This document shows positions 7,912-17,033 of a stretch of DNA of 64,000 nucleotides, in pieces (the first letter of the stretch is position 1; every line of letters starts with the position of its first letter). The DNA comes from JBFLYN01 sp040756655. GTDB lineage: Bacteria > Bacillota > Sulfobacillia > UBA8153. The notes beneath the pieces are model-generated. The model was not told the DNA's origin, ran no database searches, and worked only from the letters and a program-made list of their open reading frames with translations. The translations under genes and the position numbers were made by a program. Location of the stretch: NCBI GenBank assembly GCA_040756655.1, contig JBFLYN010000008.1:1-64000 (forward strand), written 5' to 3'.

Positions 7912-9191
7912 TGAAGGAGCTGGAGCACGCACTATCGCAACACTGTGGGGTTCACGACTGGCGATTCCGCCGGGTATTCCGGCGTGAACACCAGCTGTAC
8001 CTTACTGGCGCCGTCAAGGAAAACACCCGGGAGGTGACCTCCGACACCACCCGGGTGACGGTGTACCATGATCATCCCGGGCGGGGAGCGGCCAGCTTCA
8101 CCTTGCTCCCCGGCGACCGCAACCTGGAGAAACGGGTGAACTGGGCAGTGCTTGCCGCAGGCATGGTGTCAAACCCTCCCCACGGACTACCGGCGCCCGC
8201 CCCCTACCCCCAGGTCCAATTGGTGGATGCGGCCCTCGCCACCCGGGCGGCCGGGGTCATAGGAGATCTGGCGGATACCCTCGTAGAGACCGTGGCCGCT
8301 GAACAGGATGTGTATCTGGCCAGCGCCGAGTTGTTCGCCGGCTACGAGGAAGTGGAATTTGCCAACAGCCGGGGCGCCACGGGAAGTTATGCTGCCACCG
8401 ATCTCTTCTTGGAGTTTGTCATCACCGCCCGGTCCGGGGCCAGCGAGGCTGAGACCTATCACAGCGCCAGGCGCCGCGCCACGTCCCTGCTGGACATCCG
8501 GGAGGAGGCCAGGGAACAGGCCCGGGCCGCCCGGGATACTCTGGCCGCCGGGTTGCCGGAAGGCGGGATATTCCCGGTGGTCGTAGCCGGACGCGAATTA
8601 TCCTCCTTGTTTGCGCCGTTTCTCTTTCAGTTGGACGCCCAGAACCATTACCGGAAGATTAGCCGCATACAGCTGGGAGAAAGCGTATTCGGCGAGCGGG
8701 AAGTAACCGGAGACCCCCTCACCCTGTGCAGCGACAGCCTATTCGCTTGGGGCAATTCCAGCGCCCCCTTCGACCGAGAAGGCCTGCCCGGCAGAAGCCT
8801 GGTGCTGGTACAGGCTGGGCGGGCCCGCGCGCTCCTGGCCACCCAGCAGTATGCTGAGTACCTGGGAGTAACCCCCACCGGGACGTCAGGCTGCACCGTG
8901 GTGCAAGCGGGGCCATGGCCAGCCCGGGAACTGGAACAACAGGCTCGGTTTTTGCTGACTTCGTTTTCCAGCCTGCAGGTGGATCCGATCACCGGGAATT
9001 TCGCCGGCGAGATCCGGCTGGGATATGACCTGTCGGGAGCCGACCCTGTACCGGTGAAAGGGGGTTCTATAGCGGGTAACGTTTTCGAGGCCCTGGCCGG
9101 GGCCAGGTATTCCCGGGAACAGCACTTCACGGGAGGTTTTCAGGGGCCGAGGGCGGTTTTTCTTCCCGCCACCCGGGTATCGGGCAGGTAA
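7908..9191 (+). CDS. tldE: TldE/PmbA-type metalloprotease subunit
   Basis: The non-catalytic partner of TldD: same fold and size class (427 residues) but without an HExxxH motif, as expected. Family features include FANSRGATGSY, the paired-domain middle, and the end motif DLSGADPVPVKGGSIAGNVFEAL. The start is either GTG at 7908 or ATG at 7911, which overlaps the tldD TGA. It ends the operon; no strong terminator is visible in the following 170 bases. Confidence 0.88.
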   Translation: MMKELEHALSQHCGVHDWRFRRVFRREHQLYLTGAVKENTREVTSDTTRVTVYHDHPGRGAASFTLLPGDRNLEKRVNWAVLAAGMVSNPPHGLPAPAPYPQVQLVDAALATRAAGVIGDLADTLVETVAAEQDVYLASAELFAGYEEVEFANSRGATGSYAATDLFLEFVITARSGASEAETYHSARRRATSLLDIREEAREQARAARDTLAAGLPEGGIFPVVVAGRELSSLFAPFLFQLDAQNHYRKISRIQLGESVFGEREVTGDPLTLCSDSLFAWGNSSAPFDREGLPGRSLVLVQAGRARALLATQQYAEYLGVTPTGTSGCTVVQAGPWPARELEQQARFLLTSFSSLQVDPITGNFAGEIRLGYDLSGADPVPVKGGSIAGNVFEALAGARYSREQHFTGGFQGPRAVFLPATRVSGR

Positions 9192-9360
9192 GACCAGGAC
9201 GGCTCTGACGATGCCGACGGTGTTCCTGCTGGAAACGGTGTGGAGAAGGTACGGGGGACTGGCCAGATGCCACAAGTGGCCTGCTACGCTCCTGCACCAG
9301 GCCGGCAACCATTGCCCTGGGGCACGGTACGCGACCCGGGCGCTGCCGCCTGCCGCGCCC

Positions 9361-9972
9361 TTAGCTCATTGACAACACCTGTCGTCCTCGGCCGGTCCAC
9401 CATAGGGTCAGAGGCACTCCCGTCAGCCACACGAACTTGCGGAGGGGCGGCATGGCGTGCCAGAAGGCGTCCAGAAAGCTTTCCCAGATCTGGCGCCAGT
9501 CTTCCCGGGGTAACTGCAGCCGGGTCCTGCCCTCCTCCCGTACCAGCCAGGCGTTGGCACCAGACTCCAGCGCGGTCTCGGGTTTGCCCTCGTAGGTCAC
9601 CCAGTAGTGGGACAAGGAAACGGTCTGGCGGTACGGGATCCCCAGAGCTTCGAACAAGGAAGCCAGGATCACGAACCTGGTCTTACAATCGCCGGTACCA
9701 CGAGCCAGTGCTTCCTTCACGCTTGGGTAATACCACGGGACTCCGTAGGTCAGCCAATCGTGCTGGTAGGGGAAATGGGTGAGCACATAGCGTTCGATGT
9801 CGGCCGGGCTTTCCGGCATCCGGGCCGCCAGCTCGCTTACCGCCTCTGCGTCCAGTGGTGCCCTGGCGATGCGCACCAGGCTTACGCCCAGGCGCCAGGG
9901 GTTGGGGTAAAATACCAAAAGGGACCACAAGGCAAAGTAAAGGAACGCGTTGCGCCACCTCCGGACGGTCAC
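9361..9972 (-). CDS. Transglutaminase-like cysteine protein with N-terminal membrane segment
   Basis: From GTG at 9972 the protein has 203 residues. A hydrophobic segment (FLYFALWSLLVFY) near the N-terminus suggests membrane anchoring. The core GTGDCKTRFVILASLFEALGIP holds the nucleophile Cys, followed by the His in SLSHYWVTYEGK and a later acidic residue, as in the transglutaminase-like fold. A second hydrophobic stretch lies near the end (FVWLTGVPLTLWW). A longer start at 10086 exists but lacks family resemblance. Substrate and partner unknown; it stands alone. Confidence 0.7.
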   Translation of the reverse strand: MTVRRWRNAFLYFALWSLLVFYPNPWRLGVSLVRIARAPLDAEAVSELAARMPESPADIERYVLTHFPYQHDWLTYGVPWYYPSVKEALARGTGDCKTRFVILASLFEALGIPYRQTVSLSHYWVTYEGKPETALESGANAWLVREEGRTRLQLPREDWRQIWESFLDAFWHAMPPLRKFVWLTGVPLTLWWTGRGRQVLSMS

Positions 9973-10421
9973 CGGGCACCACTCCCATCTGGACCGAGCT
10001 TCTCCGGTCTTGACCAAAGTCCTGCTTGACTGGGTTAAGCGTGGCCGGGCCTGGCTGAGAGGCAAAAGGCTCCAGAACGGGCCCACCCGGCCGAAACCCA
10101 GTGCGCTAGTGGCTGTGCAATGAAACCTCCGTGGAGCGCCAATGCTCCCGGTCTATCTGTCGGGCCCGCGACCGGCAGGGGCGTGGCCCATGGCCAGGTG
10201 GAGCCGGTGACCGGGACCTGGACTGGTTCACATAGAACACCGGCTTGCATGCGGGCCTGCACCAGGAAAGAAGCTTACCAGGTCAACCCAAGTCAACCGC
10301 CTGATCCAGCAGGAACCCAGGCACCACGAACTCCTGCCCAGGCCTTAGGCGTGGATAGGCCCGGCTTTGGGGAAGAGGTGGGCCCCGTCCCCAACCGGGC
10401 CGATTCCGGAAACATAGCGGT
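9973..10421. other. Intergenic region, no gene recognised
   Basis: No frame on either strand shows a protein-like pattern, ribosome binding site and length together. The region presumably holds the start signals of the transglutaminase-like gene. I see no convincing promoter, terminator or repeat. Confidence 0.4.
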
Positions 10422-10772
10422 CTAACCTGGGCGCCTTTCCAAGACCCGGGCCCTTGTGCGCTGGCCGCATCGAGGGCACTTTAAGTACTTCCAGGCACCT
10501 TTCTTGTCAAGGCCACTAGGAGAGATGAAATCTGTGCCAAGGCCGATCTCAAATTCCTGCCCGCACTGGGCGCACCGGTAGGCGAAACTGCGGGTGTGCC
10601 AACGCACCAAAAGCCCCAGGCCAAAGGCAACCATGCCCAGCCAGACCAACAGGCTCAAGTCACTGTGCCTGGGCATCAGGGCCAGGCCACCCACAGTGAG
10701 GACTACCAGGAAAATGGCCAGGTACAGGCTGTTACGGCGCCAGTCCCGGCGTTCCACCGGTCGATAAGGCAA
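10422..10772 (-). CDS. Membrane protein with C-terminal zinc ribbon
   Basis: A 116-residue protein with two hydrophobic helices (LYLAIFLVVLTVGGLAL and WLGMVAFGLGLLV), followed by a cytoplasmic zinc ribbon: CAQC and CPRC knuckles about 40 residues apart, with FISPSGLDKKGAWKYLKCP between. I recognise the ribbon type from Firmicute conserved proteins but know no function. The TTG start at 10772 follows GGGAG with 8-9 base spacing. Confidence 0.65.
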   Translation of the reverse strand: MPYRPVERRDWRRNSLYLAIFLVVLTVGGLALMPRHSDLSLLVWLGMVAFGLGLLVRWHTRSFAYRCAQCGQEFEIGLGTDFISPSGLDKKGAWKYLKCPRCGQRTRARVLERRPG

Positions 10773-10960
10773 GCTCTCAACTCCCGTCTACACTTGGACC
10801 TCACCTCGATTATACCAGTCGGCAGGCTTTGACACCATCTCGCCGTTCGCTGGCACCTTCCCCCCTTCCATCCGCTTTATGCTGTCCTTTCGGCGGCTCA
10901 TGGTTAATTTGTCTTGGCCAGAAGGAAATCGGGACGGGACGTGGAATGGTTGATCGGTGC

Positions 10961-11001
10961 CGATATATATCGTTAGAAGTAGAGGTCTTCTACCGATATA
11001 T
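10961..11001. promoter_or_regulatory. Palindromic AT-rich operator-like sites
   Basis: A perfect 12-base palindrome CGATATATATCG lies at 10961-10972. Its half CGATATAT recurs about 30 bases further on, and an AGAAG...CTTCT inverted repeat sits between them. The block precedes a small membrane gene and a PadR regulator gene, so it may be an autoregulatory operator and promoter region; the regulator's actual site is unknown. Confidence 0.35.
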
Positions 11002-11053
11002 GCAGTCTGGAAGAAGTTATGTGGAGTTGGCGACAAACAGGGAGGACGCTAGC

Positions 11054-11305
11054 TTGTTCCTGGCAGTAACCTTTACTTTCCATTTGGCAGTTTCGGCAGT
11101 AGCGTTTTTCAGGCACCGCCAGCTCTACCAACTGGCATTTACCATTGGGTTCGGCCTTATGTCCCTGGGCAAGTGGCTGCAAATGTCCGGTCATAGTGTA
11201 ACGTGGTTTGGTATTGCAGCGTGGCCCTTTATGGCTTTGGCCACCATAGGTAGCCTGCGTAAAGTCTTGGCGTATTGCCGGGCCCGTAGCGGAGCGAGCT
11301 ATTAG
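11054..11305 (+). CDS. Small three-helix membrane protein, unknown
   Basis: From TTG at 11054, which has GGGAGG 8 bases upstream, the product has 83 residues in three hydrophobic segments: LAVTFTFHLAVSAVAFF, LAFTIGFGLMSLGKWL and WFGIAAWPFMALATIGSL, with a basic C-terminus. The frame extends further upstream but that part does not look coded. It ends 17 bases before the padR start, so it may be co-transcribed with it. PadR neighbours are often membrane proteins under its control; the function here is not recognised. Confidence 0.5.
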   Translation: MFLAVTFTFHLAVSAVAFFRHRQLYQLAFTIGFGLMSLGKWLQMSGHSVTWFGIAAWPFMALATIGSLRKVLAYCRARSGASY

Positions 11306-11322
11306 TAGTTAGGAGGTACTCC

Positions 11323-11718
11323 GTGAAAAAAACACCAGTTGACCAGCAGATCCTGATTAAGGGGTTTTTGAGGCTGTATCTTCTGCACTTTCTGGCCGGG
11401 CAGGAGGCCTACGGCGCTGAGATCGTCCAGTATATAACCCGCACCAACCGCGGGCACTGGAAGCCCAGCCCGGGCTCTCTCTACCCGCTGCTCAACAGGC
11501 TGGAGGCAGAAGGGCTCATCGCGGGAGAATGGGACGTGGGTTCGACTCCTCCACGCAAGCGTTATCGCCTGACCGCCGATGGGAAAGAGGAGCTAGTGCG
11601 CCAGAGAGAGTTTATGCTACCGAAAATGCAGTCGGCCATCAAGATGCTGCAAAACCACGTCAAGATCATCTGGGGCGATGATGCAAAGGGGGGAAAAGGG
11701 GGCCCCAAGGTTGGCTAA
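11323..11718 (+). CDS. PadR-family transcriptional regulator
   Basis: A 131-residue winged-helix repressor. The PadR N-terminal domain is evident: LRLYLLHFLAGQEAYGAEIVQ, then SPGSLYPLLNRLEAEGLI and the wing PPRKRYRLTADGKEEL; the short C-terminal helix serves dimerisation. GTG start at 11323 follows AGGAGGT. It lies 19 bases before the next gene in the same direction, so it may control or belong to the importer operon downstream. The inducer is unknown. Confidence 0.85.
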   Translation: MKKTPVDQQILIKGFLRLYLLHFLAGQEAYGAEIVQYITRTNRGHWKPSPGSLYPLLNRLEAEGLIAGEWDVGSTPPRKRYRLTADGKEELVRQREFMLPKMQSAIKMLQNHVKIIWGDDAKGGKGGPKVG

Positions 11719-11737
11719 CCGTGAGGAGGTTGGTTGA

Positions 11738-12364
11738 ATGTCATTCCAATTGCCGGAGCGCTTCTACAACTGGGCTTACCAAGGGCGCGCCGAGATGGTA
11801 CGAAAAATGGCCAGCGGCGAGAAGGTCGCGCCCGAGAAGATCTTCCTGAATTTCACCCGGCACTGCCCCACTTTCGTCTCCGGCGGTCCGGCGGGTCTCA
11901 ACGGCGCCATCAAGGGCGCAGGGTTCATCCCCAAGGCCGAATACCTCCAAGAAACCACCGACGACTACCTGGCCCACATCAACCAGGGCTACCGGGAGGG
12001 CTACAGCGAGGCTGGCCTGCAACTTCTGCTCAAGCACATGTGGGGAGAAGACTGCGCCGGGCGCATAGACTTCTCCATGCTGGGCTCGCTGGAGCTGGCC
12101 AAAAAGCACAGCTGGGAGAATTACCTGGCCAACAAGGAGATAGTGCTGTGCTATTTCCAGCCCCCGGTGATCTCGTTCGAGGTCAGGGGCATCCTGGAGA
12201 TCCACGAGAGCGGCCCTTACCACACATTCGTAAATGCCCAGCACGATACTTACCATCGCCCGGCGCCCGAAAAGTGGCCCAACCGCCCGGCCTACATCAT
12301 CCACATCAAGGAGATCTGGGACAACTCTGCGTCCAAGGAAGGCTTCGGTACCAGGATCCTGTAA
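11738..12364 (+). CDS. Unknown soluble protein, possible flavin split-barrel (PNPOx-like)
   Basis: A 208-residue protein without signal peptide or membrane helix; AGGAGG precedes the ATG. I cannot assign it with confidence. The second half (SWENYLANKEIVLCYF, then EVRGILEIHESGPYHTFVNAQHDTYH) has the rhythm of pyridoxamine-phosphate-oxidase-like FMN or heme-binding split barrels, where a strand pattern is followed by an effect-of-neighbour region; this is an impression, not a motif match. It is the first gene of the apparent importer operon, 24 bases before the substrate-binding protein gene, which suggests a role linked to the imported compound. Confidence 0.5.
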   Translation: MSFQLPERFYNWAYQGRAEMVRKMASGEKVAPEKIFLNFTRHCPTFVSGGPAGLNGAIKGAGFIPKAEYLQETTDDYLAHINQGYREGYSEAGLQLLLKHMWGEDCAGRIDFSMLGSLELAKKHSWENYLANKEIVLCYFQPPVISFEVRGILEIHESGPYHTFVNAQHDTYHRPAPEKWPNRPAYIIHIKEIWDNSASKEGFGTRIL

Positions 12365-12388
12365 CATATTTTGGGGGGTGCAAAAGGA

Positions 12389-14041
12389 ATGAAACGGTTA
12401 CCGCTTGCGCTAACGGCCGTCTTCCTGGTGGCTGCCCTGGTGCTGGGGTGTGCGCCCAAGCCGGCGACACCGCCTGCACCACAGACCCCTCCGCCGGCTC
12501 CAGTGGACCCGGACGCCAGGAATCTGAAAGTGGCCGTGCTCTCAGACGCCAGGAACCTCAACCCCTACATGGGCATGGGTTCCACGGAAACCTACATCAC
12601 CGGCTTTGTTTATGATACCCTGCTCGGCTACGATGAGGAAAAGGGCGAACTCCGCCCGGGCCTGGCCGACACCTGGACGGTCCTGGAAGGCGGGAAGGTC
12701 CTGCGGTTTGAGCTGAACAAGCAGGCCAAGTTCTCCGATGGCAAGCCTGTGACTGCCGAGGACGCCGTGTTCAGCTTCAACTTCGTCAAGCAGGCCCGCT
12801 TCCCGGGCTTCATGGCCATTACCGCCAACGTCATCGAGGCAGTGCTGGTAGACCAGTACACCCTGGACCTGAAGCTGATGGCTCCCCAGTCGGGCAGCCT
12901 ACGGCTTCTGGGTACCACCGTGTCCATCGTTCCCAAGCATATCTGGGAGGGCATTCAAAGCCCGCTTAACTTCCCCAACCTCCAGCCCGTGGGCAGCGGC
13001 CCGTTCAAGCTGGCTGAGAAGGTCGACGGCCAGTACATGGTGCTGGAAAACCGCAAAGAACACCACCGCCACCAGTATGACCTGGAAAAGATCACCTTGA
13101 CGGTGGTGCGCGATGAGACCGTGGGTATCATGTCGCTCTTGGCGGGCAAGTTCGACCTGTTGGCCTGGCGGGTTGATCCGGCAGTGGCCGAGGACGTCAT
13201 GAAGAACCCTGGCCAGTATCCCAATGTCAAGGTGGCAGCTGCCCCGTCGTCCTCCACCACGACCGTCATGTTCAACTTGCGCAACGAGCCGTACAACGAC
13301 ATCAACTTCCGCAAGGCCATAAGCCTCCTCATTGATCAGGACAAACTCATCAAAGACCTCTTGTTGGGCTTCGGCCGGACGCAGGGCCCGGGCCTGGTGG
13401 CACCGACCATGTTCTACTATAACGATAAGTTCCCGGCAGTGAAGGCCGACCCTAACGCCGCCAAAGCCCTACTGGACCAGGCTGGTTACAAAGATGCCAC
13501 CGGCGACGGGTGGCGGGAGACTCCCAAGGGCGACCAGCTCGTTGTGGACATTCTCACGGTCAACGTCCCGCCGCAGATCAATGTAGCCGAGTACCTGGTA
13601 GCGGAGCTCAAGAAGATCGGGATCAACGCCAAGTTCACCCCCCTGACCGCTGAAGCGTTGCGCAACCGGCAGATGGCTCCCGACTTCGACGTTTCCCTGT
13701 TCAACCTCAGCTTCTCTAACCCGGACATGATGTTCTTCTACTACCACACATCGCGCGGCCTGATCACCGGCGGCCGGGTGGCTGGGTTTAACTACGGCGG
13801 GCACTCCGACCCTAACTACGACGTGATCTCCGAGGCCATGCGGGCGGAACTGAACCGCGACCGGTACGTCGAGCTGCTCAAGCAGATGCAGGAACACATC
13901 GCCGGCGTCTACTACCATGTCCCGGTATTCACGGCCGATGTAATCAACATGTACCGTGACGACCGGTTCACCGGCTGGTATAACCAGCCCGAGCGTTCTG
14001 TGTCCAACGCCACCACCTACCGCCAGCTGAGGCCCAAGTAA
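12389..14041 (+). CDS. ABC importer substrate-binding lipoprotein (family 5, DppA/OppA/NikA)
   Basis: A 550-residue extracellular solute-binding protein. The N-terminus is a lipoprotein signal (LVAALVLGCAPK, lipid Cys at about residue 21) followed by a Pro-rich linker. Family 5 features include LNPYMGMGSTETY near the start, FELNKQAKFSDGKPVTAEDAVF, VGSGPFKL and the FRKAISLLIDQDKL segment. Members bind peptides, nickel complexes or heme; the ligand cannot be read from sequence. ATG at 12389 follows a GGGGGG run. A strong hairpin after the stop probably favours expression of this gene over the permeases. Confidence 0.88.
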   Translation: MKRLPLALTAVFLVAALVLGCAPKPATPPAPQTPPPAPVDPDARNLKVAVLSDARNLNPYMGMGSTETYITGFVYDTLLGYDEEKGELRPGLADTWTVLEGGKVLRFELNKQAKFSDGKPVTAEDAVFSFNFVKQARFPGFMAITANVIEAVLVDQYTLDLKLMAPQSGSLRLLGTTVSIVPKHIWEGIQSPLNFPNLQPVGSGPFKLAEKVDGQYMVLENRKEHHRHQYDLEKITLTVVRDETVGIMSLLAGKFDLLAWRVDPAVAEDVMKNPGQYPNVKVAAAPSSSTTTVMFNLRNEPYNDINFRKAISLLIDQDKLIKDLLLGFGRTQGPGLVAPTMFYYNDKFPAVKADPNAAKALLDQAGYKDATGDGWRETPKGDQLVVDILTVNVPPQINVAEYLVAELKKIGINAKFTPLTAEALRNRQMAPDFDVSLFNLSFSNPDMMFFYYHTSRGLITGGRVAGFNYGGHSDPNYDVISEAMRAELNRDRYVELLKQMQEHIAGVYYHVPVFTADVINMYRDDRFTGWYNQPERSVSNATTYRQLRPK

Positions 14042-14059
14042 AACTCCCATGTATCAACT

Positions 14060-14088
14060 GGAGGGAGGCGGCTGGGCCGCCTCCCTCC
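14060..14088 (+). terminator. Strong intra-operon hairpin between binding protein and permease genes
   Basis: Two perfectly complementary 13-base arms (GGAGGGAGGCGGC at 14060-14072 and its complement at 14076-14088) enclose a TGG loop. No T-run follows, so it is more likely a partial terminator or 3' mRNA stabiliser, commonly found after binding-protein genes, than a full stop of transcription. Confidence 0.6.
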
Positions 14089-14141
14089 CACCCCGGGGCA
14101 CACTGGTAACCGGCCGCGTGCCGGCTAAGGAGAGAATCTTC

Positions 14142-15113
14142 ATGAGTGGCGCCTATTTTATGCGCAGGTTGTTTCAAACCGCCGTCTTGATGTTTGTTGT
14201 CATAACCCTGAATTTTTTCCTGCCACGGGTCATGCCCGGGGATCCCGCTCGTCACTACTACGAGGACCCCCGGCTGTCTGAAGAGGCCAGGCAGGAGATC
14301 AAGGCTTTGTTCGGGCTGGATAAGCCCCTATCTTACCAGTATTTTGCCTACCTGAAGAACCTGTTCCGGGGAGAGCTGGGGGTATCCTACACCTACCGGC
14401 GCCCGGTGATGCAGGTGATCAGCTCCCGCATCCCCTGGACAGTCGCACTCACCGCTTCTGCCTCCCTGATTTCCATTGCCGGCGGCATCATCTACGGTGC
14501 CTATGCGGCCTGGAGAAGAGGCGGCACCGCCGAGTCTGCCCTGTTGGCTTCGGCTATCATCGTATCGGCCATGCCGACGTTCTGGTTTGCCCTGCTTTTG
14601 GTGATGCTGTTTGCCTTCACCCTCAAGTGGCTGCCTGCCTTCGGCATGGTGACGCCTGGCCTGGCCAGGGGGCTGAACTTGCCGTTTTTGGCCAGCGTGG
14701 CCCGCCACGCTTTCCTACCTGTGGTCAGCATGGCCCTAAGCGGCATCATCGGCTATGCGGTCTTGGTGAGAAACAGCATGATCGACGTGACCTCCGAGGA
14801 TTTTGTGCGCACCGCCCGGGCCAAGGGGCTCAACTCCCGGGTGGTCCTGTACAAGCACGCCTTCAGGAATGCCATGCTGCCGCTGGTCACCCGCATCGGG
14901 CTCAGCCTTTCGGGCATCATCGGCGGGGCGGTGATCATCGAGACCATCTTTTCCTGGGAAGGAATGGGCCTTCTCATCATCGAAGCTTCCCGTTCCCTCG
15001 ACTACCCGCTTATGCAGGGTACTATGCTCATCCTGGCCACCATCACCGTGCTGGCCAACTTTGCCACCGACCTGGTCTATGCCCAGCTGGACCCCCGGGT
15101 CCAGCTGAAATAG
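14142..15113 (+). CDS. ABC importer permease (DppB type)
   Basis: A 323-residue inner-membrane permease with about six helices. It starts with the typical FMRRLFQTAVLMFVVITLNFFLPRVMPGDPA and carries the BPD_transp_1 EAA loop in SEDFVRTARAKGLNSRVVLYKHAFRNAMLPL. ATG at 14142 follows AAGGAGAG; the upstream extension covers the hairpin and is not coding. It pairs with the permease encoded 11 bases downstream. Confidence 0.9.
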   Translation: MSGAYFMRRLFQTAVLMFVVITLNFFLPRVMPGDPARHYYEDPRLSEEARQEIKALFGLDKPLSYQYFAYLKNLFRGELGVSYTYRRPVMQVISSRIPWTVALTASASLISIAGGIIYGAYAAWRRGGTAESALLASAIIVSAMPTFWFALLLVMLFAFTLKWLPAFGMVTPGLARGLNLPFLASVARHAFLPVVSMALSGIIGYAVLVRNSMIDVTSEDFVRTARAKGLNSRVVLYKHAFRNAMLPLVTRIGLSLSGIIGGAVIIETIFSWEGMGLLIIEASRSLDYPLMQGTMLILATITVLANFATDLVYAQLDPRVQLK

Positions 15114-15124
15114 GGGTGGGAGTT

Positions 15125-16054
15125 ATGATGACGCTGAGACGACTGCTACGCCACCCCACCGGCCGCGTGGGCCTTCTGCTCATCCTCTTGGTGACCCTGG
15201 TGGCCCTGGCCGCCCCGGCCCTGGCCCCCTTCGACCCCTACAACCTTGACCACCGGACCGTCAGGCGAGCCCGCCCGGGTGGCGTCCACTGGCTGGGGAC
15301 GGACGCTTTCGGTAACGATATCCTCAGCAAGCTCATTTACGGGGCGCGCATCTCCCTGGTAGTGGGCCTCTCCACCGGCATCATCGTGACGCTGACCGGC
15401 GCGGCCATGGGCATCGCCGCCGGGTACCTGGGCGGCCTGGCCGACACCCTGGTCATGCGGACGGCGGATATCCTTTTTGTCATCCCGGGGCTACCCTTGA
15501 TGATCATGCTCGCCACCTACTTCGGAACTCGCTTTTACATGATCATCATCATCTTCACCATCCTTGGCTGGGCCGGCGTGGCCCGCATGATCCGATCGCA
15601 AGTCTTGTCTTTGAAGAGCCAAAACTACGTGGTGGCGGCAGAGACTGCCGGGGCCACCAGCCTCTACGTCATGTCCCGGCACATCCTGCCGGCAGTATCG
15701 CCCCTCCTCATCGTCAATGGGGTCTTGGCGTCGGCCGGGGTGATGGTGGCCGAAGCCGGGCTCAGCTTCTTGGGGTTCGGTGACCCGGTGGCGGTAAGCT
15801 GGGGCAAGATGCTCCAGGAAGCCCAGGCCAACCACGGGCTTTTGTTTCGGGCCTGGTGGTGGATTATCCCGCCGGGACTGGCCATCTTCGTGACCGTGCT
15901 GGGATTTATGCTCACCGGGTATGCCCTGGAGGAGATCTTCAACCCCCAGGTTCGGAGGGCGCGCATGAGCCAGCGTCTTTTCAGGCGCCTGCGCAAGGAT
16001 CCTTCCCTGCTAACGCTGGATGAGCCCGCGGGGGGAGGTGCGGTGAATGCCTGA
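15125..16054 (+). CDS. ABC importer permease (DppC type)
   Basis: A 309-residue permease with the N-terminal helix of the OppC_N type (GRVGLLLILLVTLVALAAPALAPFDPYN), then HWLGTDAFGNDILSKLIYGARISL, typical of DppC/NikC, and the EAA loop SQNYVVAAETAGATSLYVMSRHILPAVSPLLIV. The start ATG at 15125 follows GGGTGGGAG. Its stop overlaps the start of the first ATPase gene by 8 bases. Confidence 0.9.
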   Translation: MMTLRRLLRHPTGRVGLLLILLVTLVALAAPALAPFDPYNLDHRTVRRARPGGVHWLGTDAFGNDILSKLIYGARISLVVGLSTGIIVTLTGAAMGIAAGYLGGLADTLVMRTADILFVIPGLPLMIMLATYFGTRFYMIIIIFTILGWAGVARMIRSQVLSLKSQNYVVAAETAGATSLYVMSRHILPAVSPLLIVNGVLASAGVMVAEAGLSFLGFGDPVAVSWGKMLQEAQANHGLLFRAWWWIIPPGLAIFVTVLGFMLTGYALEEIFNPQVRRARMSQRLFRRLRKDPSLLTLDEPAGGGAVNA

Positions 16055-17033
16055 CGCGCTGTTGGACATTCAACGGTTACGCATAGCTTTTGCCACCGAG
16101 AGCGGACTTTTGCAGGCGGTGAACGGCATCGACCTTACGGTGGGACCCGGTGAAACCGTAGGACTGGTGGGAGAAAGCGGTTGCGGCAAGAGTGTGACCT
16201 CACTGGCAGTCATGCGGCTTATTCCCTCGCCCCCGGGCGTGGTCCGGGCCGACCGCCTCACATTCCAGGGTCAGGACATCTTGGCCCTCAGTGATGGCCA
16301 GATGCAGCGGGTGCGCGGTAACCGCATGGCCATGATCTTCCAAGAGCCAATGACCTCGCTCAACCCGGTGTTCACTGTAGGCGACCAGATTGGCGAGGTA
16401 TTCCAGCTCCACGGCGGGCTTTCCCGTACGGCCGCGCGCGATGCTGCAGTGGACATGTTGCGGCTGGTGGGAGTACCAGACCCCGGGCGGAGAGTAAAGG
16501 AGTTTCCGCACCAGATGTCCGGGGGCATGCGACAACGGGTGATGATCGCCATGGCACTGGCCTGTCGCCCGGCCCTGCTCATCGCCGACGAGCCCACCAC
16601 GGCCCTGGACGTCACCATCCAGGCCCAGATCCTCGAGCTGCTCAAGGGTCTCCAGCGCGACCTGGGCATGGCGCTTTTGCTCATCACCCACGACCTGGGC
16701 GTGGTGGCCGAGACCACTCAACGGGTGTACGTGATGTACGCCGGCAACATCGTGGAGGAGGCCCGGGTGGGAGACCTGTTCTCCGAACCCCTCCATCCCT
16801 ACACCATGGGCCTGTTGGCTTCTCTCCCGCGGCTGCGGGAAGACCTGGACGAACTCAGACCCATTGGGGGCTCGGTGCCGCACCCATCGCGATTTCCGCC
16901 CGGGTGCCGTTTCCATCCCCGGTGCAACGAGGCCACGGACATCTGCCGGCACCAGCCGCCCGAACTGGTAGCTATGGGCGAACGCCGGGTCCGCTGCTGG
17001 CAGCGCCTGGCGAAAGGAGGGGCCGGGTCTTGA
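16047..17033 (+). CDS. ABC importer ATPase (DppD type)
   Basis: A 328-residue cytoplasmic ATPase. Walker A is GESGCGKS, the signature is MSGGMRQR, Walker B is LLIADEP and the switch His is in ITHD. The C-terminal oligopeptide/dipeptide extension has four Cys (CRFHPRC...DIC...RRVRC), the pattern that carries an Fe-S cluster in DppD-like proteins. It overlaps the permease gene upstream and the second ATPase gene downstream. Confidence 0.92.
   Translation: MPDALLDIQRLRIAFATESGLLQAVNGIDLTVGPGETVGLVGESGCGKSVTSLAVMRLIPSPPGVVRADRLTFQGQDILALSDGQMQRVRGNRMAMIFQEPMTSLNPVFTVGDQIGEVFQLHGGLSRTAARDAAVDMLRLVGVPDPGRRVKEFPHQMSGGMRQRVMIAMALACRPALLIADEPTTALDVTIQAQILELLKGLQRDLGMALLLITHDLGVVAETTQRVYVMYAGNIVEEARVGDLFSEPLHPYTMGLLASLPRLREDLDELRPIGGSVPHPSRFPPGCRFHPRCNEATDICRHQPPELVAMGERRVRCWQRLAKGGAGS

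Noticed and set aside
14627..15121. Long upstream extension of the DppC frame
   Set aside because: It lies wholly inside the dppB gene in another frame; ATG 15125 with its ribosome binding site is the natural start.
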